Source: Hybos culiciformis (lineage: Eukaryota; Arthropoda; Insecta; Diptera; Hybotidae). From it: DNA of 64,000 bases. The stretch is taken from contig OZ023275.1 of NCBI GenBank assembly GCA_964007475.1, positions 38,435,381-38,499,380 of the forward strand. The letters run 5' to 3'. Both the position numbers and the translations under genes were made by a program. This document shows, piece by piece, positions 53,601 to 64,000 of this stretch (the first letter of the stretch is position 1; every line of letters starts with the position of its first letter). The notes under the pieces were generated by a model. It did no database searches. It was not told the DNA's origin and saw only the letters and a list, made by a program, of their open reading frames with translations.

Positions 53601-56600
53601 ATTCGTTATTTTATTTCAATTCGAATAATTTAAAGAAATAATATAGAACAATAGTTACTTACAAATAATATTGCAACAGAAAAACTAATAACAAATGATG
53701 GAAATTTCAATTTCCAAAAAGGCACATGAGGTTCAAGAACTTTATGGACATAGTTATATGTGGTATGCTGTTGATTTTGTAAGCGTGCTAAATACTGAGG
53801 TCTGGGATGCTCAATTTGATGACTAAAATCAGTTAAGCCCCATCTATGAATCAAATTTGCAGAATAACGTTTCCAAAGTTCTAAATATAAAACAGCTAAA
53901 ATTCGAAAAATAAAATTTACTTAATAATATCAATATGCGTAGGTACTATTATGTCAGAAACAAATTGTTCTGTATACTTACCCCAAAATGACATAAATAA
54001 TGCAAAGAATAAAGTTACGCCATTATCAAATATATAATTAAACTTAGACGACGTACAGGTATCCTTAAGATGCCAATAATCACATTCTCCATCACATTGG
54101 GGACACATAGTTATATTATTATTTTCATTACATATTTCATTGCTGAAAAAAATTAAAAATTAATATTATTATTTATTCTAAAGGAGTAACGTTTCGTGTT
54201 CGATATACCTAGTTATATCTTATATCTTCACATGAAGATATAACAAACAAATTTCAAACAATTAACCATATTGATAAATGATTTTTCTAAACGATACATA
54301 ATTTGTAAATCAACTAACTAATTTTAGGTTATGAAAATGAATTTACAAAAACTGGAAGATATCGACTATTGGTTTACCGACGAATTTAGCATGGGAATTT
54401 TCTTTCTTCCTGTTCGTATTTTGCATTAGTAATAATAATAATAATAATACCTTAAAGTGTCCGACGATAAAGTAGCTAGTCCGTACAGGAAACAAATTAC
54501 TCCTACGATTGCCGCTGGTATTAACATATGTGTATAAAATCCTAACCAAGCGAAATAAAGAGCAATTTTAGGTCCAAAATACTCCTTGATATTATCTAAA
54601 GGTTGATGTCTAAAATAAAGAAAAATTAATAAGGATTTATAATATAAATTGAAAATAATTTATATTTACTTGATCCATTTTCTTACGGACGCCCATTCAT
54701 TCAGCAGCAAAAATCTGTGACTTCCTTCAGTATAACAATCACCCTATTATAAGAAAAAATGTTTCATAAAAATGTGGCTATTAATTCTGTTTAAATTATT
54801 AATCTTACATCATGTAATGCATATGTTTTTGAATAAACTCCATCAGATAAAAGTTTTTCAATACCTAAATTGCCACTTTTTTCATCCTCGGACTTGAACC
54901 TTTGTCTTTCTAATATAAAACTTATAACCATATTTCTAGTAGTTGAATCAAAAAAGTTTGGATTCGTTGAATCAAACCTTAAAAAATTAAATGTACTGGT
55001 ATTAGATCTCATGAGAATTTTTCGATATTTTATCTTTAAACATTATTTGGTGAACTAGAGAACTATTAATAAAATGTTTAAATTGATTATAAAATGTTAA
55101 AAGATTAATATAATTTTAATTATGCACATAAGCACATAAGTATGTATGCTCTGAAGAAATTGAAGAAATCAAAATGATATTTAATGGATCGGAGATAGCA
55201 TTATATTATATTTTTATTCTTGAAACAACTTTATAACTTAATTCGGTTTTAAGAAAATCGATTCAATAAATTTGATTTCAAAAGTATGCATAATATAAAA
55301 TAAAATGAAGTTTGGACTTACAGAAAATCATAATTTCTAGAATATTCAAAATGTAATGTGTAATCCCTTAAAGGAAATTTTTTTGAATCTAATTTGACAA
55401 ATTTAAAAGGTCGACCGCAAAAAGATTTGATTTCCTGCATTATTTGAAGTTCTGGTTCATCTATTAATTCTTGTTCTCGCGACTAAAATGAAAAACAAGA
55501 AGATTAATTAATTCCGAACTAAAAACAAAACAATCTGATTTAGTTTACCTTTTTAACTGGCATCTTAATTTTTAAAATCTCACAATATCGTTTTAATACA
55601 TCGACTGGAACATGTATTTTAACAAAATGAATTTTTTGTGTCTTTTCTCTTTCCAATTGAAGACCTTCTCTTTCTAGATTATTTTCATAATTTTCTCTCT
55701 TCGCTCGATTATGTGGGTTATGGTCGTCTCCATCATAGGCGAGAATAAAATCAACAGATCTTTCACCATCTTGAAATCTTCTCCATGTCTATGAAAATAA
55801 AAATTAGGTATTAGATGAGAAAGTACGTCGTCGTGAGTGATATTCAAGCCTTAGAATTATTGTACTTTAAAAAGTCCGCAACAATAAATTTTATCAAACT
55901 ACTTTTATTATTATAATAATATTATGTGGTATTAAATATTACAATAATATAAGAAAAACTTATCTTTTTAATAAAAATTTAATGGACTTTTCAAAGGATT
56001 TTTTTATCAAATATAATTATTAGTTTGTGAATTAACATAATGATAGTATGCTTATAAATAAATAAGTTTTGTTAAAAAAAAATTAAATATTATGGAGTTT
56101 TTTATTTAGCATTATTTATTTATTTTTTTTCAATTTACAAGACAAGCGTTATAATTTTTGAACTCAAAAGGTCTGTTGACATAATGTAGAAATAGAACCG
56201 TCGTACATTGAAGTGAACTAATGTGAAAATTTTATATTTTTCTTGCAAATAAAATTCTCCAACAAACATATTAAGATATTATTTGCACAAATTATTTGAC
56301 ACACATAATTTACACATTAGAATAATGGGTCTGTAATGTACATAATATATATATGTTTAAAATGATGTATTCTTAATAGCGTTTACCCGAAAATTCTTTT
56401 AAATTAAGTAGAAAGATAATTTTTCCTTTTTGTAAAGGTATTTTACTATCTTGTTAACGTTCCAGAAATTGATATGATAATATAAAGATATTATAATATA
56501 TGAATTTCTGACATGTACATAATTATATATTTATACTTTTAAAAACTTGTTTAAAATTTGAAACGGACATGTTCGCAACAAAGGTAAATCATATAATTAC

Positions 56601-57562
56601 GCAATGAAGTTTTATACAAAGTTCATTGATCGTATGTAATTAAAAGACTAAACTTTTTTTTCCTGTAAAAACTTTTCATTATTCTTTTTTTAATCACTAC
56701 AATGTGTTTCCCATAGAGTCGTAAATTCTATATATAAAATTAGTTAATGAAAAATGAAACTGTTTTCAATTTGTTAATAAATATATTTTTAAGAGAAATT
56801 ATATATTTATCTTATGAATGAAAATAAAGTATTATTTATGTGTCACAGAGCTAAATAAATATCTTTTTAAATTTTGTATTCTTATAAATTATTAAATAAA
56901 ACATTAACCTTTATTTTGCTTGTGTGGGATTTGTTTCAAAAAAAAAAAAAAACATTTTGCATTCAAATATTAAAAACTATTTATTTATTATCTTAAGAAT
57001 TATCATTGTATGTATTATAATTTTGTAAACAGAAAAAGTCATTGCCAAAATTTGGTTTTTTCATTTGGCATATTGTCAAAATAAAAAAGCACATAAAAAA
57101 ATGTACATAAGGTAACTAAAAACATATGGTAGTCTTGAATGGAATAGGTTCACCTGTTGATGCTAGAAAATAGTCTTTAAACATATACTTAATTTATTTT
57201 ATTACATTGCAAACATTTAAAAATAAATTAAATCATTTTATCGATCTTCTTGATTGATTTAATATCACCTATAAATTTATTAAAAACAAAAATAATAATC
57301 ATATTCAAATGAAAGTTGTTTTTATTTCCGAAAATAAATTAAATTAAACTAAACTCTTTAGCCTTCATTAATTCAAAGTTTAAAGTTTAAAATTATTAAA
57401 ATTAATAATAATAATTCTGGTTTATAAAATTATTCCCAGTATCCATAGAAATTTATGTAAATCCTCAAATAATTAAAATGAAAAATCAAAATGACTCACT
57501 TGATACGGAGTGTCTTGCAATATGTCTAAAGCTTTTCTAACATTTGAAGTGCAATTTCCCAT
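50637..57562 (-). CDS. Anoctamin (TMEM16 family), complete, 16 exons
   Basis: Exons on the minus strand: 57562-57500, 55788-55549, 55482-55322, 54977-54809, 54743-54670, 54609-54451, 54142-53982, 53895-53663, 53093-53009, 52930-52792, 52732-52693, 52617-52572, 52374-52063, 52005-51671, 51262-51101, 51038-50637. All are GT-AG and in phase, encoding 926 residues. The N-terminal cytosolic dimerisation domain covers about residues 22-265. The ten-helix membrane domain begins near [13 protein letters not shown] and includes the Cys-rich loop MCPQCDGEC. All six Ca2+ ligand positions known from TMEM16A are kept: N and E in NAILE (helix 6), both E of EYLE (helix 7), E and D of VEMRLD (helix 8). It should therefore be a Ca2+-activated chloride channel or lipid scramblase; which one cannot be read. 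The C-terminal tail of about 100 residues is polar and unconserved. The start MGNCTS fits N-myristoylation plus palmitoylation. The first intron is about 1.7 kb. Confidence 0.96.
55789..57499. other. First intron of the anoctamin
   Basis: The intron is about 1.7 kb, far longer than the gene's other introns, which are mostly 60-570 bases. It is AT-rich with no embedded gene or repeat that I can recognise. A first intron of this length may hold an alternative first exon or enhancer; none is visible. Confidence 0.7.
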
Positions 57563-60342
57563 ATTTATTTAAATTAGCAATTTATCACCTCAAATGTTTA
57601 TATAAGATTCACAAATTAAAAAATAAACATGAAATATTAAGTTTGTCGATTAAATCTCATTCATTAAAAAAAAAATAAAATAAAAAAAAAGACGTGAAAC
57701 CGTGTGTAAGGTATCCCAAGTAAAACTGAATCATTTAATGAGAGTATATAAAAATCGACGAAAGAGTTTTTTTTTAAAAGATATGAATAAACAAACGAAA
57801 AATGATGAAATTATAATAAATAAGAATATTTTCTATAATTAGCACGAATTTCTTTCGCTTTTATAAAAATATATATTTTTTTTATCAGAAAGTCGCTAAC
57901 CACAAAAAATATTTAAGAAATATATTTTTAAAGAAAAAAATTTAATCTTAAAATACAGTAGATTATAAGGTTAAATTTTGATATTATTGTTCAAATTAGA
58001 AAATTACTTTTAATTCAAATAAAATTATTTCTTATTTAAGAAAATATTCGCTTTTGTTATTATGTTTTTTAATAATATCTAAAGAAATTAACTTTTATGA
58101 AATCTAAGATATGCATAGTCAAGTAAAGGGAAATCTTAGTCTTAATAATTAGTAAAAATATTTTAATTAAAATTTTCAGATTAACTGGCCATAAAATTGT
58201 AATTTTTCTTTTTAATAAATTGAATACGCGATTGCGATAAAATGTTTAACCCTATCGATCTGGATTGGAATTTTTATTTTTATTTATAATTTATTATATA
58301 TTCATTGAATTTTCTTATCATTATAAAAATCTTAAGTAGAAATATGGGTCAAAAGACTTAATGATTTTTATTTTTATCAATACATTTTTAGTTTTGATTT
58401 TGCTTTAATTGTTATAAATTGAAGACTAGAAAAGTTTTTAAAAATATTTTCTACGCTTGTGTTATTAAAATATAACTTATGTATAAAAGACGCAATAAAA
58501 TATAGAATATTATGATACATTTTAAGTTTGACAAATTTAATAAAATTCTTTTAATGAACGTTCTATCGTCTAAAACAGGCTTTAGATCTCTGACGAAAAC
58601 GAAAACGAGAAAACGATTTTTCGCCAATAATTTTTTAAATATAAAAAAGTTTTGTGCGGAAAATTTGTCAATCTACAACACATAATTTCATAATTTCCAT
58701 TATTAAAAAACAAATTGAAATCTAATTAAATATTTTTAATTTTCTTTTCGTTCATTTCATCATTCTTTCAGTAAAAAATGCGAATTTTTTTAGGATCACG
58801 AAAAGTTAAACATAGTTTAGATAAGATGATGTTTTAGCGCTACATTAAAGAGAATATCGGATTTAAACTATGAGATTTAAGTTTTTTTTTATCAAAATTT
58901 CCACAATTAGTTTTAAATATTTTTATTAAAATGTTTGCAAAATTATTATGTGTTTTGTATTTGTTTTTGTAGCCGTACTGTAAATAAACATTGTGCATAT
59001 TAATTTTGTTAGTAAGTATATTAACAGATAAATTTTGTTAGATATAGTATTATTAAAAAAAAAACGAAAGCTTGTAACCTTTACACGCGATAGAAATGAA
59101 ACTTATACACTGTTAAGAAAATGTTACGGTAGAGCTAGAAAGTATTTCTCGAAATCTGATAGTAAAAAATGTTCGAAGTGTTAATTTTATTACAATTAAC
59201 ATTATAACAGAAATTAAATAATAAAAGTAAATATAGGAATGTAATATTTTAATTTTCTGTTTAATATTTATTGTATTTAATATACATCATACATAAATAT
59301 AGGAATGTAATATTTTAATTTTCTGTTTAATATTTATTGTATTTAATATACATCATTTGATTACAATCTATAATGTTTAAAACTTTTTCGTTTAAACTTG
59401 TTGTTCACTGTGGAGAATTCCAGTTCACCCTGAACCCAATAAAATCTTCGGGGATTTTAGTTTTCTAAAATAATAAATACAAAAATATTTTTTATTTCCT
59501 ACATTTTACGATAGTTTTTTCTTGAAAAAAAATTTTTTTATAGTGTTTTTTAGCAATTAAATATTGTTCACTTTCACGTTCACGTCGAAGTGTGTAGGCT
59601 TCTTAAGCACCTGTAGATATTAATTTTTCATAAATTTAGACCTGACCCTGTTATTCACATTAATAATATTATAACTAGATATACTTATATACATATATCT
59701 TATCTAAATTAATTTAATATGAATATAAAATTAATTTAATATGAAGTGATATTCTAATTAATGTTTTGACGAAAAAAATTGCCATTACCCGTTCTCACAA
59801 GCCAATTATGATATATTCACTATGAGTTTTAGCTGTACAAAAAATTAATTTTGGTTTTATTAATTTTGTGCTTTTATTAAGAAAAAAAAAATAAATTAGA
59901 TGGAAAAAATAAAATATTTAAAATAAAAATTAGAAATCTTTAACAAGAAGTTGAATTAATTAACACTTCAGAATAAAAATAATATATAAAAGAAAGCTGT
60001 GATTTATATAAAATTAACTTTTTAGCGCGTTCAATAGATACGATATACTTAATTATGTACAGACAACGCTGGGAGTTCTATAAAAACAGAGTTGGATTCT
60101 AGATTTATAAAATTAAATATATACTTGCATGTTAGCGACTTATCAAACGAACTCATGCAAACTCTAATAAGATTTATTAATATACTAGAAATTTTGATTT
60201 AAAAGGCAAACCAAACAAAATACGTTTCTAAAACTATTTATTGTTAAAAACAATTGATAATTATAGTAATATTTATGCTAATAAGCAAAATGGTCCTTAG
60301 CAGAATGTAAAAAATTAAATTGTAATAGAAAAATTAGTATAA
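57563..60342. other. Intergenic upstream of the anoctamin
   Basis: No gene is seen. It holds the anoctamin promoter region, with no clear motif, and a 66-base tandem duplication at 59228-59356. Confidence 0.6.
59228..59356. repeat. Tandem duplication of a 66-base unit
   Basis: Two copies, identical as far as I can compare them, begin TAAATATAGGAATG and end AATATACATCAT. Such identity indicates a recent duplication or an assembly artefact. Confidence 0.85.
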
Positions 60343-60781
60343 TGCTGGCCATACACGTTCCAACTTGGTTGTACAACATGTTGACAACATGGCAAGTTGT
60401 ATCGTGTGTGGGCAAGTTGACAACTTGTTGGCCGACCAATTTGACGGTTGGAAGTTGGTTGGCAAAAAATATAAAAATTTTAATTTTTGTAGGTTTTTTG
60501 TTGGGTTTTTGTTGAAGTTGTCTAGTGTATGGCCAAGTTGTCAACCTGTTGTAAATCAAAATGACGTTAATTGTCATTTTGAGTCAAAAATATATACAAA
60601 CTTTTTTATTATTTAAATTAATTTAGTTTAAATTTTATTATTAGCGTCAAAAAAAACAAAAAAATCAATAAATTTTCGACGGTTGAAGAATGGTTGCTAA
60701 ACAAGTTGTATCGTGTTTGCCAAAACATACAACTTGTTGTCAACATGTTGTACAATCAAGTTGGACCGTGTATGGCTAGCA
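60343..60781. mobile_element. PIF/Harbinger-type MITE with TAA target duplication
   Basis: The left end is TGCTGGCCATACACG and the reverse complement of the right end is TGCTAGCCATACACG. The inverted repeats extend about 60-80 bases with mismatches. Both ends are flanked by TAA (60340-60342 and 60782-60784), matching the TWA target preference of PIF/Harbinger elements. The 439-base body is full of CAAGTTG/CAACTTG and TTGTACAACATGTTG motifs in both orientations and encodes no transposase; open frames across it on either strand are by-products of the repeats. Confidence 0.85.
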
Positions 60782-60784
60782 TAA

Positions 60785-61250
60785 GAAAAATATGTTTTTT
60801 TTAATATAGGTGTATAATTCATTTGATAGAATGCCTTAAAGCATTTTATGGCTAAATACAATGAAAGAAGAGTTTTCACAAACCTACACATATTTTGAAT
60901 GAAGTTAAAATGAAGTTGAGATATTATAAAACTTAAAAAAGCTTTGGATTGCGATTTTGGCATTAGACTTGTATAAAAACTATTTAAGCTGTGCCTTTTA
61001 ATGTCATTCATAATGTAACTGAATTACAGACAAAAATCACAGCAAACCAAAACGATATTAAATTATTTTAATGAGATAAAAAAAAAGTTAAATAAATGTC
61101 TTTTAAAACTTATTTTGAGAAACAAAACCAAAAATTAAAAATTAATTTGTGATAAAAAAAAAAGTGACAAACAGAAAGGCAAACCTAAAGTGAAAACAAA
61201 CTAAAATGTAAAAGCATTCGAAAAACTTTGTTTTTTATTTTTTGGAATTT
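60785..61250. other. Spacer, no gene seen
   Basis: AT-rich DNA between the MITE and the stop codon of the gene to the right. It should contain that gene's 3' UTR. Confidence 0.6.
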
Positions 61251-62335
61251 TCAAATTTTGTCTTTTACCCGTTGCTTCCATTGAGAGTACGTTGTAATTG
61301 GCAATTTTTTACTAAGATTATCAATTAATCTTTGAGAAACCTCATCGCGTGTCCCTTGAACTCCTCCAACAATATTTTGGTTGCTTCCATCAACTCCGTC
61401 CAAAAAATCACCAGCAACATCTAAATAAGCATTTGGAGGTGCTGAATTCCTATAATTGGGAGGAGCTCCGTAATATGACAATTGATAGCCAGTCGCATCT
61501 TTCTTTTTAGGGCTCATTATTTTACCGCTTTCGTCAGGTAAGTCAACTGCAGAATGATAAATTGTTTGTCTAGATAATGACAATGATCTACCATCTGATC
61601 CAGCCACAGATCTGTGCAAAAAATGTTACATTCATAAGAAAAACTAATTTTTATATGGCCACAGTTATATAGTTAATTGAATTTTGGCTGGATATTTGTA
61701 CCTGCCCTGAACATAGTCGTACGTGTTACATTTTACAATAGTTTAATTTTACGACAAATAATTTTTATCATTAGTTTTATTAATAATCAAATGTCTATCA
61801 TTTTTACCTTTTTATTCTGTTTAAAAACGACGTAAATTTCTTTTGTAGTTGAGAATTGATTATTATTGATATTATACAAAAATAATTATAATATCTTAAA
61901 ATAGAGCATAGTTACTCATCTTCTATTATAAACTAAATAAAAACTTTCATACAGCAGGATTTTTTGATCTTTGAAAATAAATGCTTTATATTTGGAACAG
62001 CAAACTTGAATGATTTGACTGACAAAATTTATACAAAGAATACTTAAAACTCAATAAATTGTTAAGTATACTAAGATCTCTAAACTATAGTTAAATAAGA
62101 TTCGTTTATGTGTAGAACAATATGCTACTAATTTATTTCTGAGTTTTTCTATAAGCAAGATGCCTAAAAAACTAATGATCTACGAATTGATTTCTTCAAA
62201 TATAACTTACATATATAACGACACTAAATACTGAATTAAAAAATAATAATATTAGACATACTTACATTGTATCATAATATAAGCTATCACGATCATCCAT
62301 ATCGGCGTCGATGTATTCGTAATCGTAAGTATTTA
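61251..62335 (-). CDS. C-terminal two exons of an unrecognised gene continuing past the right edge
   Basis: Exon 62335-62266 joins exon 61611-61251 over a GT-AG intron (654 bases, phase 2), ending at a TGA at 61253-61251. About 143 residues are visible. The first part is Asp/Tyr-rich (YEYIDADMDDRDSLYYDT). A Ser/Arg stretch follows (RSLSLSRQTIYHS), then a Tyr/Pro/Asn-rich part (YYGAPPNYRNSAPP), then a short charged, probably helical end (SQRLIDNLSKKLP...QWKQRVKDKI). It looks like the disordered cytoplasmic tail of a larger protein, with possible phosphorylation sites. The upstream exon begins in phase with two leftover bases, so at least one more exon precedes it. I do not recognise the family, and no further exon is visible up to the right edge. 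Confidence 0.8.
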
Positions 62336-64000
62336 CTAAAATATTAACATCAATTAATATAAATTATTATCGATGAATATAAATAATGTATACATTTATA
62401 GCACATTTTATTTAAATTAAATGACATAAAATTTACTATACAAATTTTTTGTGCATTTTTTGTTTACAGACAACAATAAATAATTTATTTTAGTTTTGTG
62501 AATTAAGGAAAAAAATTTTATTCACACAAGTATAAAAAATTTCAATTTCCAAAAAGCATAACATTACAAAATGTGTAAATTAAAATAAAATTATTTGTGT
62601 TTTTAATGAAAGCCCTGTCAAGCTTAAATCTATATTTGTGCTGTGTTGGTTCTTTAATGTGAAACAAAGTAAAAAAAAATTTCCAATAAAGCCAATGTGA
62701 TCATAAGATACTTTTTTTTTCACATATTTGATGAGTTCACATTATACTGACAGTTAGCGATAAATAAGCATTATTAATATACATACTACAAAATGCACAA
62801 TATTTAATTTTTGTTTTGAAAGTAAAACGAAAAAAATTTGCTGCTCATTACAGAAAAAAAAAAATATTAAAAAAAATTTTAATTTATTTTTAAATTTATA
62901 TTTAAACAATTTTTTTTTGTGATTATTATAGATTTTAATAGCCGGTTTTAATTTTAACATCCTTTTTTGGAAAATGGATTGTCAAAATAATGATGTCAGC
63001 TTTTTCATGATACATATTTTAATTCAAAATTTTGGGATATTATTTATTGCAAAAAATTTGTATTTATATATTAATTATTATTTTTTAATGTGATCTCCTT
63101 TGGATATAATATGTTTACTTTTAATATAATTTTATTGTGCAAATTATTTTTCTATTAAGGTTTTTGATCAGGGCAAACAACAATAAAGAAGACGTATAAT
63201 ATAATATTAAGTATTAATATTTAATGGAAAACTTGAGTCCTCAAATTAAGACTAAAGAAAAGAATTTCTAAAGAATTACACGCTTTTACAAACGGTCAAT
63301 TTTCTTGTAAACAAAACTACGAAATATTCTCGAATGTCATTAGATTTCTCTTCATAATTAAAAATATATACATATATGTATTTATATATAATTTATTTTG
63401 CCCTAATTTTTTAATTAAATTCAAAGAAAACTTTAATTTTTTTTATTTATTTATTTTTTTTTTTCAAAGTTAATGCTGCTTCCAAATTATAATTATTATT
63501 ATAGTAGTACAGGAGACCGGAAAAACTTTATGAAAAAAAAAAAAATAAATTGTTTTATTTATAATTTTTTTTATTTTTTAAAAGTATTTATTAAAATGTT
63601 ATTCAAATTTTTATTCAACTTATGAAGAAAAACGAAAACGGAAAACCATTCAAAAAAAAAAAAACAACAAAGAATTGAACGTGCTTCACCCTAATTCATT
63701 CCATTTTAGTATATATACATAAATTGTATACATAAATTTCCGGAAATAACAAATTTATTTTTAAAAAAATTATATACCGTATAGTAAAAATATATTAAAT
63801 TTCTTTTTATTTTTAATTTATTATTTTTTTATTAATCACACTTTTAATAACACCAAAGAAATAGATTATTATAAAAAAAAAAAAAAAGTATTATTAAAAT
63901 ATTACAATTAAAAGTTAAAGTGATTTAAGAGAAAAAAAAAACGAAATTTGTTTACAAATGATTTGTGTAAGGAAAATATGGAAAACTTAATTATTGTTTA
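62336..64000. other. AT-rich right edge, presumably intron
   Basis: I see no coding frame. It is most likely an intron of the gene ending at 61251, because that gene's visible upstream exon starts at 62335 with an acceptor. Confidence 0.5.

Noticed and set aside
60278..60616. Overlapping open frames on both strands at 60.3-60.6 kb
   Set aside because: Both fall largely on the PIF/Harbinger-type MITE and reflect its CAAGTTG/CAACTTG repeats.
1..64000. tRNA, rRNA, CRISPR array, operon or viral gene
   Set aside because: None seen on either strand; introns and animal protein families make bacterial features inapplicable.

Overview
This window looks like nuclear DNA of an arthropod, most likely an insect. 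It is very AT-rich by eye, the genes are split by spliceosomal introns (many of 50-100 bases, some over 1.5 kb), homopolymer A/T runs are everywhere, and the readable proteins are animal families. I cannot assign the order. All gene models come from reading both strands by eye, matching splice sites and checking that reading phase carries across every junction. They are not supported by transcripts.

Layout from left to right. (1) About 4.1-9.3 kb, minus: a secreted protein with a divergent hemicentin-type von Willebrand factor A (VWA) domain, whose 3' end is uncertain. (2) 9.3-23.2 kb: a long AT-rich stretch with no gene I can support, holding one MITE (short non-autonomous transposon). (3) 23.2-30.1 kb, plus: a phosphatidic-acid-preferring phospholipase A1 of the SEC23IP/DDHD family (fly PAPLA1), with a very long Pro/Phe-motif N-terminus, a WWE domain, a GHSLG lipase core and a DDHD domain. 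(4) 30.7-33.3 kb and 37.3-38.9 kb, minus: two paralogous HAD phosphatases of the phosphoglycolate/4-nitrophenyl/pyridoxal phosphatase type. The first has eight or nine exons, the second only two. A third, broken copy lies at 43.4-43.7 kb on the plus strand. (5) 48.8 kb: an isolated Tudor-like candidate exon next to a GC-richer patch that may be a repeat relic. (6) 50.6-57.6 kb, minus: a complete 16-exon anoctamin (TMEM16) of 926 residues, with all six Ca2+ ligand positions conserved and an MGNCTS N-terminus that predicts lipid modification. (7) 61.3-62.3 kb, minus: the last two exons of an unrecognised gene that continues beyond the right edge.

Mobile DNA is small and non-autonomous. There is a hAT-type MITE inside an intron of the first phosphatase, a PIF/Harbinger-type MITE at 60.3 kb, two TA-flanked MITEs at 14.2 and 41.0 kb, and a roughly 200-base fold-back element at 35.6 kb. 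I found no tRNA, rRNA, CRISPR array, virus or autonomous transposase.

The genes do not form an operon or shared pathway. PAPLA1 and the first phosphatase converge on a short 3'-3' spacer. PAPLA1 and the VWA gene diverge across the desert. The most informative biology is the phosphatase family (duplication, one-sided intron loss, a GC-AG splice site kept in one copy only, a deleted third copy) and the unusual N-termini of the anoctamin and the phospholipase. I did not find a clearly new multi-gene system.
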